From an uncultured Verrucomicrobia subdivision 3 bacterium (GTDB lineage: Bacteria; Verrucomicrobiota; Verrucomicrobiia; Limisphaerales; DASXHY01): a stretch of 64,000 nt of DNA. The stretch spans positions 26,813 to 90,812 of the forward strand of contig CALBZA010000073.1 of assembly GCA_937890005.1 (NCBI GenBank). The letters are read 5' to 3'. A program made the position numbers and the translations under genes. Shown in pieces: positions 33,888-41,435 of this stretch. Below the pieces are notes generated by a model. That model was not told the origin of the DNA. It searched no databases and saw only the letters and a program-made list of their open reading frames with translations. Each line of letters starts with the position of its first letter. Position 1 is the first letter of the stretch.

Positions 33888-34211
33888 CTACGCGGAAGGT
33901 TGCTGGGCGGTGTCCGGCTTCGGTGCAATCTTGAGCACTTCAGCCCGCATTTCCTTGCCCGGCTTGAATTTGACCACCGAACGTTCCGGAATCGGAACGT
34001 CGGTTTCCGGCGCATTGGGGTTCCGGCCAACACGCGCTTTGCGAACCTTCACCTCGAACACACCGAAGTTCCGGAGTTCGACTTTGTCACCTTTGGCCAG
34101 AGCCTCGGCAATGTAATCGAGGGTTTTCTGAACCACATCGAGGACTTGCTGCTGCACCAAGCCCGTCTCTTCACTGATGCGAGTGACCAGGTCTCGTTTT
34201 GTCAGCGTCAT
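33888..34211 (-). CDS. HU/IHF-family DNA-binding protein
   Basis: A 107-residue protein from the ATG at 34211 (MTLTKRDLVTRISEETGLVQ); the in-frame 21 residues upstream do not match the family. It has the HU/IHF fold with VELRNFGVFEVKVRKARVGRNPNAPETDVPIPERSVVKFKPG; the FGxFEVxxRxxRxGRNP pattern is closer to IHF/integration host factor than to the paralogue at 17367-17654. A short Pro/Ala/Gln tail follows. It bends DNA and shapes the nucleoid. It ends at a strong terminator. Confidence 0.93.
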   Translation of the reverse strand: MTLTKRDLVTRISEETGLVQQQVLDVVQKTLDYIAEALAKGDKVELRNFGVFEVKVRKARVGRNPNAPETDVPIPERSVVKFKPGKEMRAEVLKIAPKPDTAQQPSA

Positions 34212-34337
34212 ACATAATGGGAGTTTGGGTTCTACTACGAGTCCGGGTATAACCCTCTTGGCTGGAACGGTCAAGCGGCGAATGTAACTTAAAAGTGACG
34301 GTCAAGAGCAAAAACCTACCGGTGGCACAATCGTGAT

Positions 34338-35438
34338 TTACCGGTGATCCAAACCCACTGCATCGCTCAATGTGCGAATCGCTTTTGCTTCCATCCGATC
34401 GATCAATCCAAGAACGATATCCCGACAGATCGTCGGCCCTTGATAAACGAATCCTGTGTAAACCTGGAGCAGCGATGCGCCGGCAGTGATTTTTTCCCAC
34501 GCGTCGTCGGCGTTGAAGATTCCGCCCACGCCGATGATCGGCACCTGTCCGCGACTTTGCCTATAAAGATGGCGGATCACTTCCGTGCTGCGCGCACGAA
34601 CCGGGCGTCCGCTTAATCCGCCGGTTTCCGAATACACTTTCTGAACCACAGGATCGGAACTTGCCGGACGCGAGATCGTGGTGTTCGTGGCGACGATACC
34701 CGCGATGTTTCGGGGTGCGACCAATTCCAGAATTTCGTCGAGCGCCTCGAAGGTCAGATCGGGTGCGACTTTGACGAGGATAGGTTTCGGTGTTCCCGCG
34801 GCATTCACTTCTTGAAGCGCCGTGAAGATGTCGTTGAGCGCGGACTTGTCCTGGAGCTGCCGGAGATTTGGAGTGTTGGGCGAGCTGACGTTGACGACGA
34901 AGAAGTCGAGGTAAGGCCGGAGCGCGCGGAACGAATTGGCGTAATCGTCGGGAGCTTTCTCGAGCGGCGTGACTTTCGATTTGCCGAGGTTCATTCCGAC
35001 CGGATGCTTTGGCCAAAGTCCGGATTGTTTCCATTCTGCCAGTTTTTCGGCGATCGCCTCCGCGCCGATGTTGTTGAAGCCCATCCTATTCACAATCGCT
35101 TCCTCCGAGATTGCCCGGAAAACGCGCGGAGATGGATTGCCTGGCTGCCCCAGCCAGGTTGCAGCGCCGAGTTCGGTGAAGCCAAATCCCATCGCGGCCC
35201 AGGCGGGAACAGCTTCGGCGTTCTTGTCCATTCCGGCAGCGAGACCGATGGGATTGGGAAATCTCAATCCAAACAGTTTCACCGGCAGCTCCGGCGCGCC
35301 GAGAAGCGAAGACATCGCATCGATGGCCAGCGCATTCCGGCTGGCGCGTCCGAGAATGTGCATGATGCGATTGTGAATTTCTTCGGCCTGTTGCGTGAAC
35401 AACACGGGGCGAATTGCGTTTCGATACAGCCAGCTCAT
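34338..35438 (-). CDS. pyrD: dihydroorotate dehydrogenase, class 2 (quinone)
   Basis: A 366-residue membrane-associated enzyme of pyrimidine synthesis that passes electrons to quinone. The N-terminal helices (MSWLYRNAIRPVLFTQQAEEIHNRIMHIL) are the class 2 membrane-association region. FMN and substrate motifs are present: NPIGLAAGMDKNAEAVPAW, TWLGQPGNPSPRVFR, NRMGFNNIGAEA, FVVNVSSPNTPNLRQLQ with the catalytic Ser of class 2, GIVATNTT, and PIIGVGGIFNADDAW. It is monocistronic as far as visible. Confidence 0.96.
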   Translation of the reverse strand: MSWLYRNAIRPVLFTQQAEEIHNRIMHILGRASRNALAIDAMSSLLGAPELPVKLFGLRFPNPIGLAAGMDKNAEAVPAWAAMGFGFTELGAATWLGQPGNPSPRVFRAISEEAIVNRMGFNNIGAEAIAEKLAEWKQSGLWPKHPVGMNLGKSKVTPLEKAPDDYANSFRALRPYLDFFVVNVSSPNTPNLRQLQDKSALNDIFTALQEVNAAGTPKPILVKVAPDLTFEALDEILELVAPRNIAGIVATNTTISRPASSDPVVQKVYSETGGLSGRPVRARSTEVIRHLYRQSRGQVPIIGVGGIFNADDAWEKITAGASLLQVYTGFVYQGPTICRDIVLGLIDRMEAKAIRTLSDAVGLDHR

Positions 35439-35885
35439 CGCGAGGTGATGTACTGGAAAATGTCACAGAAGGAAACGAAGGAAACAAAGGGAGGCAGGGC
35501 AATGCGTTGCTTTTCATCTATCCTCCGATGACGGCGCGCCGATCACGAAAGCTTCTCGGCTCGCAACTGTTTTCGTTCCTTCGTTCCCTTCTGCAATTCC
35601 CATCCTCACTGACGGACAAGGCCGCTCGGTCGAGTCGAATCCGCTGGGTTTCCGGTCGGTTTGCGGCCCTGGATTTGCCCAAATAAACAGTTGCCTCGAA
35701 GCGGCTGTCTGTTAGTTTGCTGGGCCTTTCAGCGGAAACGCTGGGGGAAAACGGTCCTTTATCGGTTCGTGTGAACCGGGCTTGCCTCGCGGAAGCGCAG
35801 GGTAAGCGGGCCACAACAACATCGGAAACAATCCCGTGTTCCGCGGGATGGTTCGCAAAAGCGGACTCTTAACAAAGGAAAAACT
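35439..35885. other. pyrD-rpsB intergenic region with rpsB leader
   Basis: No gene is seen in these 447 bases. The first 230 bases show nothing. From 35691 there is a promoter candidate and a leader of about 165 bases up to the rpsB start that may hold an autoregulatory structure: short complementary stretches such as CAGCG/CGCTG (about 35731-35745) and CCGTGTTCCGCGGGATGG (about 35836-35853). Confidence 0.5.
35691..35718 (+). promoter_or_regulatory. sigma70-like promoter candidate of rpsB-tsf
   Basis: TTGCCT (35691-35696) and TAGTTT (35713-35718) are separated by 16 bases. The predicted start is near 35725, leaving a leader of about 160 bases before rpsB. Confidence 0.5.
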
Positions 35886-36686
35886 GTGATCAGTATTGGC
35901 GTAAAAGAACTGTTGGATTCAGGCGTTCATTTCGGGCACCAGACCAAGCGTTGGAACCCCAAGATGAAGCCCTTCATCTTCGATGCCCGCAACGGCATCC
36001 ACATCATCGACCTCAGCAAGACCCTCAGCCAGCTGGAAGCCGCTTGCGACTTCCTCGCCTCGGTTGTTGGAAAGGGCGATCGCGTCCTGTTCGTCGGCAC
36101 CAAGAAGCAGGCCCAGCAGGCCGTGAAGGAAACCGCGAAGGAATGCGGCCAGTTCTACGTCACTGAACGCTGGCTCGGCGGCACCCTGACCAATTTCCAG
36201 ACCATCAAGCGCTCGATCGCCCGCATGAAGCAGATTGAGAAGATGGAAGCAGACGGCAGCATCAACAATTACGTGAAGCAGGAGCAGTCGATGATCCGCC
36301 GCGAAGCTGCCCGCCAGCAGAAATACTTTGATGGCATCCGCGCGATGGACAAGTTCCCCGGCGCCATGTTTGTCGTGGACATCAAGCGCGAGCACAACGC
36401 AATCGCGGAGGCCCGCCGCCTGAAGATTCCGGTCGTCGCCATCGTTGACACGAACTGCGATCCCGATCTCGTGGAATATCCGATCGCCGGCAACGACGAC
36501 GCGATCCGTTCGGTCCGCATGATCCTCACCACGGTCGCGCAGTCAATCACCCGCGCCCGTGCCGAGTATGAGGCCAAGTACGGCCGCCGTTCAAAGGGTG
36601 AACAGCCCGAGAAGTTCGAATCCGCTGAAGCTGTGGAAATCGCAGCTGGCGAGGATCCCTCGACTCCGGAGAGCTCCCCGGCTTAA
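35886..36686 (+). CDS. rpsB: 30S ribosomal protein S2
   Basis: A 266-residue small-subunit protein. The start is a GTG at 35886, preceded by AAAGGAAAAACT as ribosome site. Family sequence is continuous: IGVKELLDSGVHFGHQTKRWNPKMKPFIF, then ERWLGGTLTNFQTIKRSI, FDGIRAMDKFPGAMFVVD and IPVVAIVDTNCDPDLVEYPIAGNDDAIRSV. A C-terminal Glu/Ala/Ser-rich extension (about 235-266) goes past the conserved core. It is followed by tsf after 101 bases, the usual bacterial pair. Confidence 0.98.
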   Translation: MISIGVKELLDSGVHFGHQTKRWNPKMKPFIFDARNGIHIIDLSKTLSQLEAACDFLASVVGKGDRVLFVGTKKQAQQAVKETAKECGQFYVTERWLGGTLTNFQTIKRSIARMKQIEKMEADGSINNYVKQEQSMIRREAARQQKYFDGIRAMDKFPGAMFVVDIKREHNAIAEARRLKIPVVAIVDTNCDPDLVEYPIAGNDDAIRSVRMILTTVAQSITRARAEYEAKYGRRSKGEQPEKFESAEAVEIAAGEDPSTPESSPA

Positions 36687-36696
36687 CCCTTGTTTC

Positions 36697-36787
36697 GGGT
36701 TTGAAGTTTCGCGTTTCGAGTCGCAAGGCTCGGGCGCGAAACTGATTTTCAACCCGAAATTTGAAACCAAGAACTCGAAACTGAATT
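36697..36787. repeat. imperfect inverted repeat between rpsB and tsf
   Basis: The gap holds GGGTTTGAAGTTTCGCGTTTCGAGT on the left and its near-complement (CTCGAAACTG, TTTCAACCCGAAATTTGAAAC) on the right. It belongs to the same type as the element at 26160-26238. It may fold in the rpsB-tsf message and modulate the relative yield of the two proteins. Confidence 0.6.
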
Positions 36788-37630
36788 ATGGCTGAAATTA
36801 CTCCCGCACTCGTAGGCAAGCTGCGCGAAATGACCGGCGCAGGTCTGATGGACTGCAAGAAGGCTCTCGTTGAATCCAACGGCGATCTCGACGGCGCCGT
36901 GGACAGCCTTCGCAAGAAAGGAGCCGCCACGGCTGCCAAGAAGGCAACCCGCGAAGCGAACGAAGGCATCATCGCGCAATACATCATGCCCGGCGGAAAG
37001 CTTGGCGTGCTGGTCGAAGTGAACTGCGAAACCGATTTCGTTGCCCGCAACGATTCCTTCCGCGCCTTTGGCGAAGAGATTGCAAAGAAGATCGCCAATG
37101 ACGCGAACGCGAACCTCGAAGCAGACCGCGAAGCCGCTGTCGCCAAGATCGGCGAAAACATCAAGATCGCCCGCAACGCCCGCATGGAAGTCTCCGGCAA
37201 TGGATTGATCGCCGGTTACATTCACGCCGGCGCGAAGATCGGTGTGCTCGTTGAAGTCGGCGCTGGAAAGGAAAGCACGGTTGCCAACGACGATTTCAAG
37301 CAGCTTGTGAAAGACATCACACTGCAGATTGCAGCAGGCCATCCTTTCGCGGTTTCCCGCGACCAGGTTCCTGCCGACGTGATCGCGAAGGAACGCGAAA
37401 TCGCTGCGCAGTCGGATCGCCTCAAAGGCAAGCCCGCCGCTGCGATGGAAAAGATTCTCCAGGGCGTTCTGGAAAAATTCTTCCAGACCTACTGCCTCGT
37501 CGATCAGGGCTTCGTGAAGAATCCCGAGCAGACGATCGCGCAGCACGTCGCTGAAGTCGGCAAGAAGGTCGGTGACGAAATCACGATCCGCCGCTTTGTT
37601 CGCTTCCAGGTCGGCGAAGCGATCGCGTAA
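36788..37630 (+). CDS. tsf: translation elongation factor Ts
   Basis: A 280-residue nucleotide-exchange factor for EF-Tu. The UBA-like N-terminus (VGKLREMTGAGLMDCKKALVESNGDLDGAVDSLRKKG) and the EF-Tu-contacting NCETDFVARNDSF are clear. The core ends with VDQGFVKNPEQTIAQHVAEVGKKVGDEITIRRFVRFQVGE. It is co-transcribed with rpsB and ends at a good terminator. Confidence 0.98.
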   Translation: MAEITPALVGKLREMTGAGLMDCKKALVESNGDLDGAVDSLRKKGAATAAKKATREANEGIIAQYIMPGGKLGVLVEVNCETDFVARNDSFRAFGEEIAKKIANDANANLEADREAAVAKIGENIKIARNARMEVSGNGLIAGYIHAGAKIGVLVEVGAGKESTVANDDFKQLVKDITLQIAAGHPFAVSRDQVPADVIAKEREIAAQSDRLKGKPAAAMEKILQGVLEKFFQTYCLVDQGFVKNPEQTIAQHVAEVGKKVGDEITIRRFVRFQVGEAIA

Positions 37631-37654
37631 TCGACATTTCCAATTCAAATGCAG

Positions 37655-37682
37655 AAAGGCGTTCCGAAAGGGGCGCCTTTTT
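37655..37682 (+). terminator. intrinsic terminator of rpsB-tsf
   Basis: An 11-bp stem with two G-U pairs (37655-37665 with 37670-37680) encloses a GAAA tetraloop; the last T residues run on as TTTTTGC. Confidence 0.9.
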
Positions 37683-37695
37683 GCTTAACGCGGAT

Positions 37696-38607
37696 TCAAT
37701 CCGTTTGTCTGCGTTTCAATTCCTGCCAGGCTTCGACCTGTGCTTCCGCCCGGGCGCTGATTTCCTTCAGCTTCTGCGCCTGTGCCTGTTGGATTCGCTG
37801 CAACTCCTGCATTGCCGCCTTTTGGTTCGATTCGGAGCCGCTTTGCTGCGCGGCGGCGAGTTGTGACTGGGCGGATTGCGTGAGGCGCTTTGTTTCCTCG
37901 GAAATTGCCCTGAATTCTTCGAGCGCTATCTGACGAATCATTCTTGTGCCGTCCTCCTCGGGGGTGTCTTGCGGATTCGGAATGATCTGCCGGACTTTTT
38001 CGACCGCTGCAGCGCGAGCGGTTCGATCCACAGCAGAAGCTGACGCGACGGTCTGAGTGGAAGAGCTGGATTGAATGACGCGAGTGATTGCGCGGCTGAG
38101 ATCAGGTTCGATGGCTGATTCCCATTGGGGCGACAGCCGTGGAAGTGTTTCACGTCGATCCTGCTGAACAACCGCTATGCCGAGAAAGCAGGCGTCTCCG
38201 ATGTTCATGTTGAACGGCGTAATTCCGTCCTGCTCAGCCAATCTCACAGCTTCGGCATCGGTCAGCGTTTTGTGACGAACCACCTGGATTTTTCCGCGAG
38301 CCGCAATTTCATATTCGACGAGCAGTTGATCCACGCGATCGGAAAAAGCCCGCAAGCCGTTGTCCGTAGATTGTGGATCGAGCAGGGAATAAAATCTCAG
38401 TTCAACCCGGGATGGAAGGTTCTCCAGAACCGCGAGGGTGTCCGCATGCAGTGTTGGAACGTTCTGCTCTTGTACCGATTGCGGCGAGGACTGCGGCTTG
38501 AGGAGGTAGATCCCGATCACTGCGAGATCGACCAGGAGGAACACCGCAATCACTACCGCGATTCGACTGATGCCGCGGGATAAATTTGAACCGTCGGAAA
38601 TTCTCAT
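37696..38607 (-). CDS. GldG-like membrane-anchored protein
   Basis: A 303-residue protein from the ATG at 38607 (MRISDGSNLSRG); the frame stays open upstream, but that sequence is not protein-like. One TM helix (IAVVIAVFLLVDLAVIGIYLL) precedes an extracytoplasmic domain (about 55-200) in which VELRFYSLLDPQSTDNGLRAFSDRVDQLLVEYEI resembles the GldG/ABC_transp_aux domain. The C-terminal 100 residues are a Gln/Ala/Glu-rich coiled coil. GldG normally works with GldA and GldF as an ABC complex; no partner is adjacent, so its role is uncertain. It is divergent from the cytochrome operon. Confidence 0.65.
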   Translation of the reverse strand: MRISDGSNLSRGISRIAVVIAVFLLVDLAVIGIYLLKPQSSPQSVQEQNVPTLHADTLAVLENLPSRVELRFYSLLDPQSTDNGLRAFSDRVDQLLVEYEIAARGKIQVVRHKTLTDAEAVRLAEQDGITPFNMNIGDACFLGIAVVQQDRRETLPRLSPQWESAIEPDLSRAITRVIQSSSSTQTVASASAVDRTARAAAVEKVRQIIPNPQDTPEEDGTRMIRQIALEEFRAISEETKRLTQSAQSQLAAAQQSGSESNQKAAMQELQRIQQAQAQKLKEISARAEAQVEAWQELKRRQTD

Positions 38608-38971
38608 AAGCAACACACAGCGTTTCGGACCCGAACGTGCCAAGACTCGGAGTCCGGCGCAAAGCAAAGTTCGGTGACCGTTCAGTGACTGAATTTCACG
38701 ACGTACTCGCTTCGTTGGGTCTGAATCTCCTTTGTTTTCAATGTATTTCCAATCCTGATGAATGTTCTTTTGTCCTCGACGGGCCAACCGGTGGTAAGCA
38801 TCCGCCAATATCGGGAAAGAGCGGATTGGGCGCCTGAAATAGTCTTCGAACATCAATATGGGCGTCTGGTGTTCAACAAGTGCGATGGATCGAAACGATC
38901 CCGGCGACCCTCTGTCTTCATCGCCTCAATTGGACTCCCGACTGCAACGAGACCATCCCCATTCTTTTTCT
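38608..38971. other. divergent intergenic region upstream of the cytochrome operon
   Basis: These 364 bases separate the GldG-like gene from the nonaheme cytochrome gene and must hold promoters for both. I see no convincing sigma70 match, hairpin or operator. The cytochrome reading frame is open back to 38858, but the ATG at 38972 begins the signal peptide. Confidence 0.4.
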
Positions 38972-40543
38972 ATGCATCGCGACCGATTCCTTTGCTGTGT
39001 CTGGCATTTGGCTGCGATTGGAATTCTTTTATCGTGCGCAACGCTCCAGGCCGAGGTTGAGCACCAGATCATCACGCAGCCGGGCGGTGTTCCTGGCTGG
39101 CCGGTGATCACGGACGTGACCCGCGCCAGCAACGGGATGACGATCCGTTGGGACGGTCCTGTCGGATATTCACGGGTGATGGAGAGCAAGGATCTGCTTG
39201 GTCAGAAATGGACGCAGGTCGGTTCGCCGACACTCGAACGGAAGGCCACCATCACCACGCTGTCCAGCAACGCATTCTTTCGAATCCTCGGACCTGCGCC
39301 GCAATATGCCGGTTCGCAGGTTTGCGCGCAATGTCATACAGACGTTCACAACGAAATGAACACGCGCCACGCCGCGGCGTTCACGACACTCAAGAACATC
39401 GGTCAGCAGAACAATTCGAGCTGTCTGCCTTGTCACACGGTTGGATATGGTCTGCCGACAGGTTTTCGTTCGGAAGCACTGACGCCGAAACTTGCGGGCG
39501 TGCAATGCGAGAATTGTCACGGACCTTCCGGTGCTCATGCGGCGAACGAAGAAGATCTGACACTGCGGCCACGCAAGGACATCGCCGCCCAGATCTGCGG
39601 AGGATGTCACACGGGTTCTCATCAGCCCACCTACAATGAATGGAGCGGCAGTGGACATGGTGTCGTCGTCGAGGACATGAGCCCGGCAGGCCGAGTGGAC
39701 AGTTGTGGACGTTGCCATTCCGGTTCGGCGCGGCTGACGTTGCTCAAGGGAAAGAGCGCGCTGACGGTCACCAATGACGCGAACATGAGCATCACATGTG
39801 TTGTCTGTCACGATCCGCACAAGAACACCGGCAACCCGGCACAACTGCGCAATCCGTTGAAGTCCACAAACGATTTTGTTCTCACCACATCCGCTGACTT
39901 CGCTTCATCGTATCAGTCCAACATCAACGTCTGCGCGCAATGCCACAATCATCGCGGGGCAACCTACACGAGCAACGGACGTCCACCGCATCATTCGCCT
40001 CAATACAACATGCTGCTCGGAACCGTGGGCGAACTGGCATCGGGGGAGAAACCGTATCGTCCGGCGGGACACGCCTTCCTTGAAAAACAGTGCGTGACCT
40101 GCCACATGCAGACGCAGGCCTATCAGAGCGAATCGCATCCGGCGGTGACGGGTCACAGCTTCAAGGTGGAGTCGTTTGATACATGTGCCCAGTGCCATCC
40201 GTTTCCCGAACTCCTCACAGTGTTCACGACTGTTTCGATGTCGAATCAGATTCAGAGTGTGAAACGTGCGCTGGATCTTTGGGCGACGACGAAAGCGCCG
40301 GACGCGTTGCGAACGAAGTATGGCGCGCGCGCATGGGAATACACTTCCGTCGGCAGTCTTTCAACCGGCGGCAGCGGACCGAGCAGCGCCGAGCAGGCTC
40401 TCATTCCTGTCAACATTCAGAAGGCACGATTCAACCTTTACATGGTTTTGCACGACGGCAGCTACGGTGTGCATAACGGACCATACGCCGTCACGCTGCT
40501 GGAGACGGCTTTGGAGTGGATTCAGGCTGAATTGAACAAATAA
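38972..40543 (+). CDS. secreted nonaheme c-type cytochrome with N-terminal beta domain
   Basis: A 523-residue exported electron-transfer protein from the ATG at 38972 (MHRDRFLCCVWHLAAIGILLS is the signal). Residues about 40-107 form a beta-sandwich-like domain similar to the C-terminal domain of the GH9 cellulase in this window. Nine CXXCH sites follow, with the first Cys at 118, 151, 179, 209, 245, 276, 321, 374 and 405, several in cytochrome c554-like context (CENCHGPSGAH, CVVCHDPHK). The last 110 residues lack heme sites. It heads a three-gene operon with 14 bases to the next gene. It may be the outermost electron acceptor or donor of an outer-membrane conduit, or a periplasmic redox enzyme; no catalytic residue can be assigned. 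Confidence 0.9.
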   Translation: MHRDRFLCCVWHLAAIGILLSCATLQAEVEHQIITQPGGVPGWPVITDVTRASNGMTIRWDGPVGYSRVMESKDLLGQKWTQVGSPTLERKATITTLSSNAFFRILGPAPQYAGSQVCAQCHTDVHNEMNTRHAAAFTTLKNIGQQNNSSCLPCHTVGYGLPTGFRSEALTPKLAGVQCENCHGPSGAHAANEEDLTLRPRKDIAAQICGGCHTGSHQPTYNEWSGSGHGVVVEDMSPAGRVDSCGRCHSGSARLTLLKGKSALTVTNDANMSITCVVCHDPHKNTGNPAQLRNPLKSTNDFVLTTSADFASSYQSNINVCAQCHNHRGATYTSNGRPPHHSPQYNMLLGTVGELASGEKPYRPAGHAFLEKQCVTCHMQTQAYQSESHPAVTGHSFKVESFDTCAQCHPFPELLTVFTTVSMSNQIQSVKRALDLWATTKAPDALRTKYGARAWEYTSVGSLSTGGSGPSSAEQALIPVNIQKARFNLYMVLHDGSYGVHNGPYAVTLLETALEWIQAELNK

Positions 40544-40557
40544 ATCACCGCAACGAA

Positions 40558-41412
40558 ATGAGCATTCGAAATCGAATCAAAAAGCTGCCTGCCGGACTGG
40601 TGCGGTGGGGCGTTCTAAGCGCTGCGGTTATGGTGATGTTCGCAGTGATGATCGCATGCACAACAGTCAATCGCGCCGTCGTTGTGCTGCCGGAATACCC
40701 TGGTGCGAACTACATCGGCTCCAAGGAATGCGAACAATGTCATGACACGATCTATCGCGATTTTCTAACCGCGGATCATGCGCGTCTGATTACCGGCGGT
40801 GCCAATGCCCTCAATGCCGGATGCGAATCATGTCACGGCCCTGGCAGCGTGCATTCGGATTCGGGCGGCGAAACGCTGCCGCCGTTCAGCTTCACTTCTG
40901 GCCGGCCGCAGGCGAACGGTTCGCTGGGACGCCAGGGTGTTGATCCCGCGCGCGCGATCGAAGATGTCTGCTTCCAATGCCACGCTGAAATTCGCGGCCA
41001 GTTCAATCTCCCGCATCATCATCCAGTTCCTGAAGGCAAAATGACGTGCACGCAATGCCATCCGCCGCACAAGGGAACGGCCCACATCGGCGGCGCCAAA
41101 AGGCTGGCTTCGCGGGATCAGACCTGTCTCCAATGCCATCCGCAGCAAAAAGGTCCGCATGTGTTCGAGCACGAAGCCATGCGCGAAGGTTGCACCTCCT
41201 GCCACATGCCGCACGGAAGCGTGAATGCCAAAATGCTGACGGAGCGTGATTCCAATCTCTGTCTCAAGTGCCATTTCCAGCAGGTTCAGGGCGGCAACAT
41301 CCTCATCGGAGGCATCGACCACACCACGCGGCTTCAGCAGGGGAGCTGTTGGACTGCGGGTTGTCATGAAGCCGTCCATGGTTCCCGTGTGAATTCGTCC
41401 CTTCGCTATTGA
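40558..41412 (+). CDS. octaheme c-type cytochrome, probable lipoprotein
   Basis: A 284-residue protein. A basic start and one hydrophobic segment end in VMIAC (C34), a plausible lipobox, so it may be lipid-anchored. Seven CXXCH sites have first Cys at 58, 89, 138, 164, 190, 212 and 235. An eighth site is the longer CX4CH form (C264-C269-H270, CWTAGCH). The pattern (CESCHGPGSVH, CTQCHPPHKG, CTSCHMPHGSVNAKML) matches MtrA/DmsE/OmaB-type periplasmic cytochromes that insert into an MtrB-like barrel. It sits between the nonaheme gene and the barrel gene (23 bases to the latter), which supports that role. Confidence 0.88.
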   Translation: MSIRNRIKKLPAGLVRWGVLSAAVMVMFAVMIACTTVNRAVVVLPEYPGANYIGSKECEQCHDTIYRDFLTADHARLITGGANALNAGCESCHGPGSVHSDSGGETLPPFSFTSGRPQANGSLGRQGVDPARAIEDVCFQCHAEIRGQFNLPHHHPVPEGKMTCTQCHPPHKGTAHIGGAKRLASRDQTCLQCHPQQKGPHVFEHEAMREGCTSCHMPHGSVNAKMLTERDSNLCLKCHFQQVQGGNILIGGIDHTTRLQQGSCWTAGCHEAVHGSRVNSSLRY

Positions 41413-41435
41413 ACTGACCGACAACGCTCACGCCG

